NCBI RefSeq assembly: GCF_000739085.1
Contig: NZ_CP009110.1
Span: forward strand, 2,790,001-2,854,000
From: Amycolatopsis methanolica 239
GTDB taxonomy: Bacteria; Actinomycetota; Actinomycetes; Mycobacteriales; Pseudonocardiaceae
DNA length: 64,000 nt
Reading direction: 5' to 3'
Position numbers and translations under genes: made by a program. The notes below the pieces were generated by a model. The model searched no databases and was not told the origin of the DNA. It saw nothing but the letters and a program-made list of their open reading frames with translations. Shown one piece after another: positions 46,076 to 54,956 of this stretch (position 1 is the stretch's first letter; each line of letters begins with the position of its first letter).

Positions 46076-46113
46076 GGACGGTAACCCGGCACTGTAACTC
46101 CGGGGTTACGTCC
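46076..46113. promoter_or_regulatory. long dyad, candidate IclR operator
   Basis: GTAACCCGG (46081-46089) and CCGGGGTTAC (46100-46109) form an inverted repeat with a 10-nt centre, extended by GGAC/GTCC flanks and interrupted by single-base offsets. It lies 20-57 bp upstream of the minus-strand permease-IclR operon, in the 242-bp space shared with the divergent permease-oxidase operon. The dyad and position fit an autoregulating IclR protein. The rest of this gap shows nothing clear. Confidence 0.55.
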
Positions 46114-46298
46114 CAGGACATGCCCGCGAGCGTCAAATGAGAAAAACGCCGGAGCCGTTCCCGCGTTGGGAGAACGCCCCCGCGGGACTTCCCGGTGCCG
46201 GAGACCGGGGTTTGACCGGCGGCTGACGGCGGCGCAACGTTGCTGCTCAACGCTGTGCAGCCGTCACCGGAAATCCCCGCTGAGTCCCCGGAGGTCTC

Positions 46299-47699
46299 AT
46301 GGATACGCCACGGTCGCTGACCGGTTCACTGCGCGCCGGCTCCATCGTCTTCATGGTCGTCGCGGCCGCCGCCCCGCTCACGGTGGTCGCCGGCAGCGTG
46401 CCGCTGGGCGTCGCGCTCGGCAACGGCGCCGCCTTCCCCGCCACCTTCGTGCTGTGCTGCGTGGTCCTGCTGCTGTTCGCGGTCGGGTTCTGCGCGATGA
46501 GCCGGCACGTGCCCAACGCGGGCGCCTTCTACGCCTACGTCCGTGAGGGCCTCGGCCGCGCACCCGGCCTCGGCGCCGCGTTCCTCGCACTGGTCACCTA
46601 CACCGCGGTGCAGCTGGCCGTGTACGGCTACCTCGGCGCCGCCCTCGACGGACTGGTGCAGCACTACGGCGGTCCCGCGCTGCCGTGGTGGGTGTGGTCG
46701 CTGGCCGCGCTCGCCGTGGTCGGCCTGCTCGGCTACCGGCACATCGAGCTGAGCAGCAAGGTGCTCGGCGTGCTGCTGCTGTGCGAGGCCGGGATCGTGC
46801 TGGTTTTCGACGCGGTGGTGACCGTGCGCGGCGGGGATGGTGGCCTGTCGACGGCGTTCCTGCAGCCGCCGCAGATCGGCTCCGGCTCGGTGGGCATCGC
46901 GATCATGTTCGCCATCGCCAGCTTCATCGGGTTCGAGGCCACCGCGGTGTTCCGCGACGAGGCCCGCGACCCGGCCCGCACGATCCCGCGCGCCACCTAC
47001 CTGTCGCTGCTGCTCATCGCCGGGTTCTACACGCTGTCCAGCTGGGCCGTCGTGTCGGCGTGGGGCGACACCGCGGCCGTCGAGCAGGCCGGCGCGGACC
47101 CGGGGAACATGCTGATCACCACGGTCGGCCGCTACCTGGGCACCGCGGGCGCCGACGTCGTGCAGGTCCTGCTGATCACCAGCCTGTTCGCCGCGCTGCT
47201 GTCGTTCCACAACGTCATCGCCCGGTACGCGTTCTCGCTCGGCAACTCCGGCGCGCTGCCCGCCGCGTGCGGCCGCAGCCACCACCGGCACGGTTCGCCC
47301 CACGTGTCGTCGCTCGCGCAGTCGGTCAGCGCGGTCGTGTTGATCGCGGTGTTCGCCCTGGCCGGGATGGACCCGGTCACCCAGGTGTTCTCGTGGATGG
47401 CCGGCACCGCGACCCTCGGCGTGCTCGTGCTCATGACGCTGACCTGCTTGGCTGTCGTGGTGTTCTTCCGCCGCACGCGGGTGGACCGGCGCGCCTGGCA
47501 CACGTTCGCCGCGCCGGTGCTCGGCCTGGCCGGGCTGGCCGGCTGCCTGGTGCTGACCGTGCTGAACTTCCCGACGCTCATCGGCGGCTCGTTCGGCCTG
47601 GCCGCCGTCATCTTCGCCGTGCTCGCCGGAGCGTTCGCCCTCGGGGCCGTGCTCTCGGCCGTTCTGCGCTCGCCCGCCACCGAACCCGCCATCGCCTGA
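46299..47699 (+). CDS. APC-superfamily amino acid/amine permease
   Basis: The 466-residue protein has about 12 membrane helices, starting GSLRAGSIVFMVVAAAAPLT with TM1 near residue 15 and SFIGFEATAVFRDEARDP at TM6 near 210. It lies 11 bp before the copper amine oxidase gene on the same strand, so it most likely brings in the amine that the oxidase uses. It is a different permease from the divergent one at 44617-46056. Confidence 0.88.
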   Translation: MDTPRSLTGSLRAGSIVFMVVAAAAPLTVVAGSVPLGVALGNGAAFPATFVLCCVVLLLFAVGFCAMSRHVPNAGAFYAYVREGLGRAPGLGAAFLALVTYTAVQLAVYGYLGAALDGLVQHYGGPALPWWVWSLAALAVVGLLGYRHIELSSKVLGVLLLCEAGIVLVFDAVVTVRGGDGGLSTAFLQPPQIGSGSVGIAIMFAIASFIGFEATAVFRDEARDPARTIPRATYLSLLLIAGFYTLSSWAVVSAWGDTAAVEQAGADPGNMLITTVGRYLGTAGADVVQVLLITSLFAALLSFHNVIARYAFSLGNSGALPAACGRSHHRHGSPHVSSLAQSVSAVVLIAVFALAGMDPVTQVFSWMAGTATLGVLVLMTLTCLAVVVFFRRTRVDRRAWHTFAAPVLGLAGLAGCLVLTVLNFPTLIGGSFGLAAVIFAVLAGAFALGAVLSAVLRSPATEPAIA

Positions 47700-47710
47700 A
47701 AGGATCGTCG

Positions 47711-49627
47711 ATGACACTCGCCGAAGAACGCACCACCACGACCCACCCGCTCGACCCGATGACCGAGGACGAGGTCCGTGCGGTCCGGGAGGTGCTCAGC
47801 GCCGCCGGGCTGCTGGGGGAGTCCGTCCGGTTCGCCTTCCTGGCGCTGGAGGAGCCGGGCAAGGCCGTGGTGCGCGCGCACCAGCCGGGTGACGAGGTGG
47901 ACCGCCGGTTCCGGGCGATCCTGCTCGACCTGGCCGACGGCTCGTCGAAGGACGTCGTCGTGTCGGCCACCCGGTCCACTGTGGACGAGGTGCGGGAGAT
48001 CGACCCGGTCGCCGACGGCCAGCCGCCGATCATCGACACCGAGTTCGAGCTGATCGAGGACATCCTCAACGCCGAGCCGCGGTGGACCGGCGCCCTGCGC
48101 AAGCGCGGCCTGGACCCCGCCACCGTGCGCGCGGTGCCGCTGTCCGCCGGTTCCTACGACCACCCCGGGGAGACCGGCCGCCGCGTCGTGCGGGCGCTGG
48201 GCTTCCAGCAGCTCCACGAGAAGGACCACCCGTGGGCGCACCCGGTGGACGGGCTGGTCGCCTACGTCGACCTCACCGCCCGCGCGGTGACGAACGTGAT
48301 CGACCACCGGGAGCTGCCGGTGCCGCAGGAGCCGGGCAACTTCGACGACCCAGCGCAGACCGGGCCGCACCGCACCACGCTCAAGCCGATCGAGATCACC
48401 CAGCCGGAGGGCCCGAGCTACGCGGTCGAGGGCAGCCGGGTGCGGTGGGAGAACTGGGACCTGCGCATCGGCTTCAATGAGCGGGAAGGCCTGACCCTGC
48501 ACGAGATCTCGTTTCACGAGCGGCCGGTGCTGTACCGGGCGTCGGTGGCCGAGATGGTGGTGCCCTACGCCGACCCGTCGCCGGTGCGGTTCTGGCAGAA
48601 CTACTTCGACTGCGGCGAGTACATGTTCGCCCGCTACACCAACTCGCTGGAGCTGGGCTGCGACTGCCTGGGCGAGATCCGCTACTTCGACGCGGTGGTG
48701 GCCGACGACCTCGGCGAGCCGCGCACCATCCGCAACGCGATCTGCATGCACGAAGAGGACTTCGGCGTGCTGTGGAAGCACAGCGACATGTTCGCCGGCT
48801 CGCACGAGACGCGGCGGCAGCGGCGGCTGGTGGTGTCGTTCTTCACCACGATCGGCAACTACGACTACGGCTTCTACTGGTACTTCTACCTCGACGGCAC
48901 GATCGAGCTGGAGGCCAAGGCCACCGGCATCACGTTCACCTCGGCCTACCCCGCGGAGGGGCACGAGTACGCCACCGAGATGGCGCCCGGCCTGGGCGCG
49001 CCCTACCACCAGCACCTGTTCTGCGCGCGGCTGGACGTCAGCGTCGACGGCGACCGCAACGCCGTGGACGAGGTCGACGCGGTGCGGGTGCCGGTGAGCG
49101 AGGCCAACCCGTACGGCAACGCCTTCCGCGAGGCGCGGACGCGGTTGACCCGCGAGTCGGAGGCGGCGCGCGCGGCGGACAACTCGCGCGGCCGGGTGTG
49201 GCACATCGTCAACCCGGGCCGGCGGAACCGCTTCGGCCGCAACCCGGCCTACGTGCTCCACCCGGAGGGCCAGCCGGCGCTGCTGGCGGACGAGTCCTCG
49301 TCGGTGCACGCGCGGGCGACCTTCGCGACGAAGCACCTGTGGGTGACCCGCTACTCCGACGCCGAGCGCTACCCGGCCGGCGACCTGGTGAACCAGAACC
49401 CCGGCGGCGCCGGGCTGCCCGCGTGGACCGCGGCGGACCGGGACATCGACGGGGAGGACATCGTGCTGTGGCACACCTTCGGGCTGACGCATTTCCCGCG
49501 CCCGGAGGACTGGCCGGTGATGCCGGTGGACTACACCGGGTTCAAGCTCAAGCCGGTGGGGTTCTTCGACCGGAACCCGACGCTGGACGTGCCGCCGTCG
49601 GCGAAGGGCCACTGTCACGGCGGGTGA
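47711..49627 (+). CDS. copper-containing primary-amine oxidase
   Basis: The 638-residue enzyme oxidises primary amines to aldehydes with release of ammonia and H2O2. The TPQ cofactor comes from Tyr in TIGNYDYGF near 383. The copper His pair is in HQHLFCARLD near 432-434, with a third His in LTHFPRPEDWPVMP near 595. The catalytic-base region is FWQNYFDCGEYMFARYTNSL near 297. The size matches bacterial phenethylamine/tyramine/histamine oxidases, and no signal peptide is seen. It follows a permease gene by 11 bp. The last 80 nt overlap a convergent LysR gene. Confidence 0.93.
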   Translation: MTLAEERTTTTHPLDPMTEDEVRAVREVLSAAGLLGESVRFAFLALEEPGKAVVRAHQPGDEVDRRFRAILLDLADGSSKDVVVSATRSTVDEVREIDPVADGQPPIIDTEFELIEDILNAEPRWTGALRKRGLDPATVRAVPLSAGSYDHPGETGRRVVRALGFQQLHEKDHPWAHPVDGLVAYVDLTARAVTNVIDHRELPVPQEPGNFDDPAQTGPHRTTLKPIEITQPEGPSYAVEGSRVRWENWDLRIGFNEREGLTLHEISFHERPVLYRASVAEMVVPYADPSPVRFWQNYFDCGEYMFARYTNSLELGCDCLGEIRYFDAVVADDLGEPRTIRNAICMHEEDFGVLWKHSDMFAGSHETRRQRRLVVSFFTTIGNYDYGFYWYFYLDGTIELEAKATGITFTSAYPAEGHEYATEMAPGLGAPYHQHLFCARLDVSVDGDRNAVDEVDAVRVPVSEANPYGNAFREARTRLTRESEAARAADNSRGRVWHIVNPGRRNRFGRNPAYVLHPEGQPALLADESSSVHARATFATKHLWVTRYSDAERYPAGDLVNQNPGGAGLPAWTAADRDIDGEDIVLWHTFGLTHFPRPEDWPVMPVDYTGFKLKPVGFFDRNPTLDVPPSAKGHCHGG

Positions 49628-50552
49628 GCCAGCGCGTGTGAGCCGGCAGGCCGTCGCCGCGGTCCCGGGCCTGGAGGAGGGCCTCGGCGAACGCGGCGAC
49701 GGCCCGTGGGCGCGGCCGGGATGGGTCGCGGACCAGCGCGATCGCGCGTTCGGCGCGCGGTCCGTCCAGCGGCAGGCTGCGCAGCCCGGCGAAGGCCACC
49801 AGCGGCAGCACCAGGCCGGGGATCGCGGAGACGCCCAGCCCGGCGGCGGCGAGCCCGGCGACCGCGGCGATGTTGCGTGCTTCGATCGTGTGGCCGGGCG
49901 CCACCCCGGCTTCGGCGAGCGCGTGGTCGACGAGCGGGCGGATGCTGCTGCCGGGGGAGAACGCGATGAACGGCTCCCCCTGGATCTGTTGCCAGGACAG
50001 GGTTTCCGCATCCGCGAAGGGGTGACCGGGCGGGAAGACGCAGCAGCACTCGTCGGCGGCCAGCGGCTGCACCTCCAGGTCGTCCGGGGGCTCGCCGACG
50101 ACGGTGACCGCGAGGTCCACCGCGCCCGCCCGCACCCGGGCGAGCACCTCCTCCGACAGGCAGTCCTCGATGGACAGTTCGACGTCCGGTAATTCCCGCC
50201 GGTAGCGCGCGATGACCGGGGGCAGCAGGATCGCCGCCAGCGACGGCAGCGTGGCTACGCGGACGTGCCCGCGGGTGCCGGCGAGGAACCCCGTGAAGTG
50301 CCGCAGGCCGGCGTCGAACGAGGCCAGCACCTCACGCGCGATCCGGGTGAACTCCACACCCTCCGCGGTCGGCACGAGCCGCCGGGTGGTCCGCTCGAAC
50401 AAGGCGACGCCCACCTTGCGCTCCACCTCGGCGACCGTGCGGCTCAGCGACGACTGGGCCAGGTGCAACCGCTGGGCGGCCGTGGTGAAGCCCCCGGCGT
50501 CGGCCACCTCGACCACGGCCCGGAGCTGCTGCACCGTCAGATCCATGCGCAT
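49548..50552 (-). CDS. LysR-family transcriptional regulator
   Basis: The 334-residue regulator has an N-terminal HTH (LTVQQLRAVVEVADAGGFTT, then LHLAQSSLSRTVAEVERKVG) and a LysR substrate-binding domain (about 90-295). It carries an extra C-terminal tail of about 30 residues rich in Arg, Pro and Ser, whose end overlaps the amine oxidase gene by 80 nt antisense. It is divergent from the CitMHS-AtuA genes and probably controls them. ATGs at 50552 and 50546 are both possible. A small dyad, GCAT-N6-ATGC (50556-50569), sits just upstream. Confidence 0.88.
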   Translation of the reverse strand: MRMDLTVQQLRAVVEVADAGGFTTAAQRLHLAQSSLSRTVAEVERKVGVALFERTTRRLVPTAEGVEFTRIAREVLASFDAGLRHFTGFLAGTRGHVRVATLPSLAAILLPPVIARYRRELPDVELSIEDCLSEEVLARVRAGAVDLAVTVVGEPPDDLEVQPLAADECCCVFPPGHPFADAETLSWQQIQGEPFIAFSPGSSIRPLVDHALAEAGVAPGHTIEARNIAAVAGLAAAGLGVSAIPGLVLPLVAFAGLRSLPLDGPRAERAIALVRDPSRPRPRAVAAFAEALLQARDRGDGLPAHTRWLTRRDSGPSPTAARPASGSGRRTPPA

Positions 50553-50651
50553 GGTGCATGAGTCTATGCCGAACTCTTGTTTGACCTCGATAGCTGTGAT
50601 GCCGCAGAGTCGGCGGACGTCACCGTCGACAGCGCACTGGAGGTCCACGAG

Positions 50652-51926
50652 ATGCTTGCCCTGGCGGGCTTTCTGACGATCGGCGTGTTCCTCGCCGGGG
50701 TGCTCTCGCGCCGCGTCTCGGTCCTGCTGGCGCTGACCGTCGTGCCGGTCGTCGCCGCGCTCGCCGTGGGCGCGGCCCCGCGGCTGGGCGAGCTGATCGG
50801 CAAGGGGCTCACCACCGTCGCCCCGGTCGCGATCATGATCACCTTCGCGGTCCTCTACTTCTGCCTGATGATCGACGCCGGGCTGTTCGACCCGGCTGTG
50901 CGGCGGATCCTGCGGTGGGCGGGCGGCGATCCGCTGAAGATCACCGTCGGGACCGCGGCGCTCACCGTGCTGGTCGCCCTCGACGGCGACGGCGCCTCGA
51001 CGTTCCTGATCACGGTGTCCGCGCTGCTCCCGCTCTACCAGCGGATGGGGATGCGCCGGCTGGTGCTGGCGGGGGTCGTCGCGCTCGGCGCCGGGGTGAT
51101 GAACCTGGTGCCGTGGGGCGGCCCGACCGCGCGGGCGATGGCCGCGCTGGACGCCGACAGCGGCCGCATCTTCCTGCCGCTGCTGCCCGCGATGCTGGCC
51201 GGGATCGCGTGGGTGCTCGTCGCCGCGTGGCTGATCGGCCGCGCCGAGCGCAAGCGGATCGGGGTGCTCGACCTGGACGGCCCGGCCGCGGCGGTGGAAC
51301 GCACCCGTGCCGAGCGCGTCCGGTACTGGGCCAACGTCGTGCTCACCCTCGCGCTGGTGGCCGCCCTGCTGGCCCAGGTGGCGAAGCTGGAGGTGCTGTT
51401 CGTTGGCGCGTTCGTGCTCGCCCTGCTGATCAACCGTCCGAAGTGGAGCCAGCAGCAGGAGCTGTTCGAGAAGCACGGGCACAACGTCGTGCTGGTGACC
51501 ACCATGATCTTCGCCGCCGGGGTGTTCACCGGGATCCTGTCCGGCACCGGGATGATCGAGGCGATGGCGCGGGCCCTGGTGAGCGTCGTGCCGGACTGGG
51601 CAGGCGGCGCGCTGCCCGCGCTGACCGCGTTGACCGGGATGCCGCTGAGCCTCGTGTTCACCCCGGACGCCTACTACTTCGGGGCGATGCCGGTGCTCGC
51701 CGAGACCAGCGCCGCGCTCGGCGGCGACCCGGCCGAGATCGCCCGCGCCGCGCTGCTCGGGCAGATGACCACCGGGTTCCCGCTCAGCCCGCTGACCGCG
51801 TCCACGTTCATCCTCGTCGGCATGGCGGGCGTGGACCTGGGCGAGCACCAGCGGTTCGCCTTCAAGTGGGCGTTCGGGACCACCGTCGTGATGACCGCCG
51901 TCGCCCTGGCCGTGGGCGCGATCTAG
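50652..51926 (+). CDS. CitMHS-family citrate/organic acid transporter
   Basis: The 424-residue protein has about 11-12 hydrophobic segments, starting MLALAGFLTIGVFLAGVLSR, and CitMHS-like blocks VALDGDGASTFLITVSALLP near 98, MNLVPWGGPTARAMAAL near 150 and SLVFTPDAYYFGAMPVL near 335. CitMHS carriers move metal-citrate complexes with protons. The real substrate here may be another carboxylic acid used by the adjacent AtuA-family proteins. ATG 50652 is chosen because the membrane core starts there. Confidence 0.88.
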   Translation: MLALAGFLTIGVFLAGVLSRRVSVLLALTVVPVVAALAVGAAPRLGELIGKGLTTVAPVAIMITFAVLYFCLMIDAGLFDPAVRRILRWAGGDPLKITVGTAALTVLVALDGDGASTFLITVSALLPLYQRMGMRRLVLAGVVALGAGVMNLVPWGGPTARAMAALDADSGRIFLPLLPAMLAGIAWVLVAAWLIGRAERKRIGVLDLDGPAAAVERTRAERVRYWANVVLTLALVAALLAQVAKLEVLFVGAFVLALLINRPKWSQQQELFEKHGHNVVLVTTMIFAAGVFTGILSGTGMIEAMARALVSVVPDWAGGALPALTALTGMPLSLVFTPDAYYFGAMPVLAETSAALGGDPAEIARAALLGQMTTGFPLSPLTASTFILVGMAGVDLGEHQRFAFKWAFGTTVVMTAVALAVGAI

Positions 51927-51934
51927 GGGAGAGC

Positions 51935-53227
51935 ATGGACTGCGTACGGATCGGCGGGGGAGCCGGCTTCGCGGGGGACCGGTTCGAGCCCGCGGAAGCG
52001 CTCGCCCGCGACGGGGAGCTCGACGACCTGGTGCTGGAGTGCCTGGCGGAGCGCACGATCGCGCTCGGTCAGCAGCGCAGGCTGGCCGACCCGTCGGCGG
52101 GGTACGACCCGCGGCTGGTCGCCCGGTTCGAACGGCTGCTGCCGCTCTGCGCCGCGCGGGGGATTCGGGTGATCACCAACATGGGCGCGGCGAACCCGCT
52201 TGCGGCCGGCCGCGTGACGGCGGACCTGGCCGGGCGCCTCGGCCTCGGGCTGACCGTCGCGGTGGTGACCGGGGACGATGTGCTCGACCGGATCGACCCG
52301 TCCGCCCCGGCGCTGGAGACCGGGCGGCCGCTGGCCGCGCACGGGGAACTGGTGTCCGCCAACGCCTACCTCGGGGCGGAGCAGATCATGCCGGCGCTGG
52401 AGACCGGTGCGCACGTGGTGCTCACCGGCCGCGTCGCCGATCCCTCGTTGTTCACCGCGCCACTGGCCCAGCGGCTCGGGTGGGACCTGCGCGATGCCTC
52501 GGCGATGGCCGCCGGGACCGTGGCCGGGCACCTGCTCGAGTGCGCCGGGCAGCTCACCGGCGGGTACTTCGCCGACCCCGGTCGCAAGGACGTGCCCGGA
52601 CTCGCCGAGCTCGGTTTCCCGTACGCCGACGTGACCGCTGACGGCGACGTTGAGGTGTCGAAGCTGCCCGGCACCGGAGGTCTGGTCTCCCGCGCGACGG
52701 TGCGGGAGCAACTGCTGTACGAGGTGACCGACCCGGCGGCCTACCCGACCCCGGACGTCACGCTCGACCTGCGTGAGGTGACCGTCGCCGAGACCGGGCC
52801 GGACCGGGTGGCGGTGCGCGGCGCGGTCGGGCGGGCGCGGCCGGAGAAGTTCAAGGTCAGCGTCGGCTACCGCGCCGGGTGGCGGGCCGAAGCCGGGATT
52901 TCCTACGCGGGCCCGGGCGCCCGGGCCCGCGCGGAGCTGGCCGGGGACGTGGTCCTGCGGCGACTGGCGGGCACGCGGGTGCGTGCCGATGTGCTGGGCG
53001 CGGAGGGGTCGCCGGAGTGCCGGTTGCGGATCGCCGCGTCGGCGGCGGACCGGGCGGCGGCCGAGGTGGTGTGCCACGAGGTGGAGGCGCTCTACACGAA
53101 TGGGCCTGCCGGGGGCGGTGGCGTCCGGACGGCCGTGACGGAGGTGATCGGGATCGTGTCCACGCTGATCGACCGGGACCGGGTCGAGCCGGCGGTGACC
53201 GTGATCGGGGGGCATGCGTGCGGGTGA
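51935..53227 (+). CDS. AtuA-family protein (acyclic terpene utilization A-like, DUF1446)
   Basis: The 430-residue protein has the DUF1446/AtuA pattern: MDCVRIGGGAGFAGDRFEPA, DDLVLECLAERTIALGQQRR, ITNMGAANPLAAGRV and VLTGRVADPSLFTAPLAQ. AtuA is needed for citronellol/geraniol catabolism in Pseudomonas, but its biochemical role is unclear and many homologues occur outside terpene pathways. Here it is coupled to a CitMHS transporter (8-bp gap) and to a small AtuA-C-like gene (overlap). The substrate is unknown. No terpene degradation genes are present. Confidence 0.85.
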   Translation: MDCVRIGGGAGFAGDRFEPAEALARDGELDDLVLECLAERTIALGQQRRLADPSAGYDPRLVARFERLLPLCAARGIRVITNMGAANPLAAGRVTADLAGRLGLGLTVAVVTGDDVLDRIDPSAPALETGRPLAAHGELVSANAYLGAEQIMPALETGAHVVLTGRVADPSLFTAPLAQRLGWDLRDASAMAAGTVAGHLLECAGQLTGGYFADPGRKDVPGLAELGFPYADVTADGDVEVSKLPGTGGLVSRATVREQLLYEVTDPAAYPTPDVTLDLREVTVAETGPDRVAVRGAVGRARPEKFKVSVGYRAGWRAEAGISYAGPGARARAELAGDVVLRRLAGTRVRADVLGAEGSPECRLRIAASAADRAAAEVVCHEVEALYTNGPAGGGGVRTAVTEVIGIVSTLIDRDRVEPAVTVIGGHACG

Positions 53228-53535
53228 TGTTGCACGAGGTCGCGCACTGCCGGGCCGGCGACAAGGGCGACACGTCGATCCTGTCGCTGTTCCCCTTCGA
53301 CGACCGGCATTTCGCGGACCTGGAGCGCGAGGTGACGACGGAGCGGGTGCGGGAACACCTCGCTGGTCAGGTGCGCGGCGAGGTGGTGCGCTACGTGCTG
53401 CCGAAGCTGTGCGCGTTGCAGTTCCGGTGTCGTCAGGCGCTCGACGGCGGGGTCACCACGTCGCTCGCGCTGGACACCCACGGCAAGGGGATGAGTTCGC
53501 GTCTGCTGGCGATGGAGATCGAGCTGTCCGGCTAG
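53218..53535 (+). CDS. AtuA C-terminal-like (ferredoxin-fold) small protein
   Basis: The 105-residue protein corresponds to the detached C-terminal domain of larger AtuA proteins. It has LHEVAHCRAGDKGDTSILSL near the start, LPKLCALQFRCRQALDGGVT in the middle and a final THGKGMSSRLLAMEIEL. It starts at GTG 53218 and overlaps the AtuA-like gene by 10 nt; GTG 53224 and ATG 53227 are alternatives. It presumably works in a complex with the upstream protein. Confidence 0.82.
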   Translation: MRVMLHEVAHCRAGDKGDTSILSLFPFDDRHFADLEREVTTERVREHLAGQVRGEVVRYVLPKLCALQFRCRQALDGGVTTSLALDTHGKGMSSRLLAMEIELSG

Positions 53536-53545
53536 CCTGGGTGGC

Positions 53546-54580
53546 GTGTCTGCCGACGACTGGGTCCTGCACGTGGACCTGGACCAGTTCATCGCGGCGG
53601 TCGAGGTCGCCCGGCACCCCGAGCTGCGCGGGAAACCGGTGGTGGTCGGCGGGAACGGGGACCCTGCCGAGCGGGCCGTCGTGGCCACGGCGTCGTACGA
53701 GGCGCGCGAGTTCGGGATCCAGTCGGGCATGCCGTTGCGGACCGCGGCGAAGCGCTGCCCGGACGCGGTCTTCCTGCCGGTCGACAAGGAGGCCTACGAA
53801 GAGGTCTCGGAGCGGGTGATGGCGACGCTACGGAGCTTCCCGGTGGTCGTCGAGGTGATCGGGTGGGACGAGGCGTTCGTCGGCGCCCGGGTGACGGACC
53901 CGGAGGCGCTGGCCGCGGACATCCGGGCGCGGGTGGCCGCGGAGACCGGGATGTCGTGCGCGGTCGGGATCGGGGACAACAAGGTGCGGGCCAAGATCGC
54001 GACCGGGTTCGCGAAACCGGGCGGGATCTACCGGCTGACGCGGGCGAACTGGGTCGCGGTGATGGCCGGCCGCCCGACCGACGCGCTGTGGGGGATCGGG
54101 CGCAAGACGGCGAAGAAGCTGGCGGAGGCCGGGCTGACCACCGTGCGGGACCTCGGCACGGCCGACGCGGACGAGCTGGCCGCGCGGTTCGGGCCGACGA
54201 TGGGGCCGTGGTACCGGCTGCTCGCCCAGGGCGCCGGGGACACCGAGGTGACCGCGACGCCGTACCTGGCCCGGTCGCGGAGCCGGGAGACGACGTTCCA
54301 GACGGATCTGGACGACCGCGCTGCGGTGGACGCACAGGTGTCGGCGCTGGCGGCGCGGGTCGCGGAGGACGTGCTGGCCGAGGGGCGCCCCGCGGTGCGG
54401 ATCGGGGTGAAGGTGCGGTTCAAGCCGTTCCTCACCTACACCCGCAGCCTGACCCTGCCCGCGCCGACGAGCGACCGCGCGGAGATCGAGCGCGCCGCAC
54501 TGTCCCTGTTGGACCGTTTCGAGTGGACCCGCCCGGTGCGCCTGCTGGGCGTACGAGCCGAGTTCAACCGCGACGAGTGA
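53546..54580 (+). CDS. dinB: DNA polymerase IV, DinB2-like with isoleucine steric gate
   Basis: The 344-residue Y-family polymerase has catalytic motif HVDLDQFIAAVE (residues 9-20) and GWDEAF (about 106-111) supplying Asp/Glu. The helix-hairpin-helix WGIGRKTAKKLAEAGLTTV lies near 180, and the little finger ends VRLLGVRAEFNRDE. Ile16 stands where E. coli Pol IV has steric-gate Phe13. M. smegmatis DinB2 has Leu there and readily uses ribonucleotides. No terminal beta-clamp motif of the QLxLF kind is seen, again like DinB2. TAGCCT (53533-53538) lies 7 nt before the GTG. Confidence 0.9.
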   Translation: MSADDWVLHVDLDQFIAAVEVARHPELRGKPVVVGGNGDPAERAVVATASYEAREFGIQSGMPLRTAAKRCPDAVFLPVDKEAYEEVSERVMATLRSFPVVVEVIGWDEAFVGARVTDPEALAADIRARVAAETGMSCAVGIGDNKVRAKIATGFAKPGGIYRLTRANWVAVMAGRPTDALWGIGRKTAKKLAEAGLTTVRDLGTADADELAARFGPTMGPWYRLLAQGAGDTEVTATPYLARSRSRETTFQTDLDDRAAVDAQVSALAARVAEDVLAEGRPAVRIGVKVRFKPFLTYTRSLTLPAPTSDRAEIERAALSLLDRFEWTRPVRLLGVRAEFNRDE

Positions 54581-54956
54581 CGCATCGCCCCGGGGTCGGT
54601 GGTTTCGGGGTGGGCGGAGCGGCTGACTCTGCTGGCGCGGCGGGCAAGGGCGCGGGCTGGGTGTGCGGCGCGCGTGGTGCCTGAGGTGCCGCTGTGGTGG
54701 GTGGGTGGTCTGGCCTTGTCGGGTGGGGCAAGTGCGCGGGGCCGGGTGCCGTGGTGCCGGGTGCGGGGGCGCGGGTCCGACCTTGCGGGCCCGCGCACGA
54801 GTGCGTGGGCCCGCGGTGGGGTGGCCGGTCTGATTCTGCCGGGCTTGGGGAGTGCGCGTGGGGTCGGGTGGGGTCGCACCTGCGGCGCCGGATGTGGCGG
54901 GCGGATCGCCCGGCGCTGCCGGGTCGTGCGCGAGTGCGGGAATCGCGCGTGGCTTG
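54581..54956. other. G-rich intergenic region between convergent genes
   Basis: These 376 bp between convergent dinB and the CGNR gene are strongly G-rich on the plus strand, with many GGTG, GGGTG and GGGCG runs. No frame has homology I recognise. The only defined structure is the hairpin at 54785-54814. The composition may allow G-quadruplexes. Otherwise I see nothing in it. Confidence 0.5.
54785..54814. terminator. long GC hairpin between dinB and CGNR gene
   Basis: GCGGGCCC-G-CGCAC, a 2-nt turn, then GTGCG-T-GGGCCCGC form a 14-bp stem with one wobble pair. It lies between convergent genes and could stop transcription from both sides, though no T tract is present. Confidence 0.5.
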
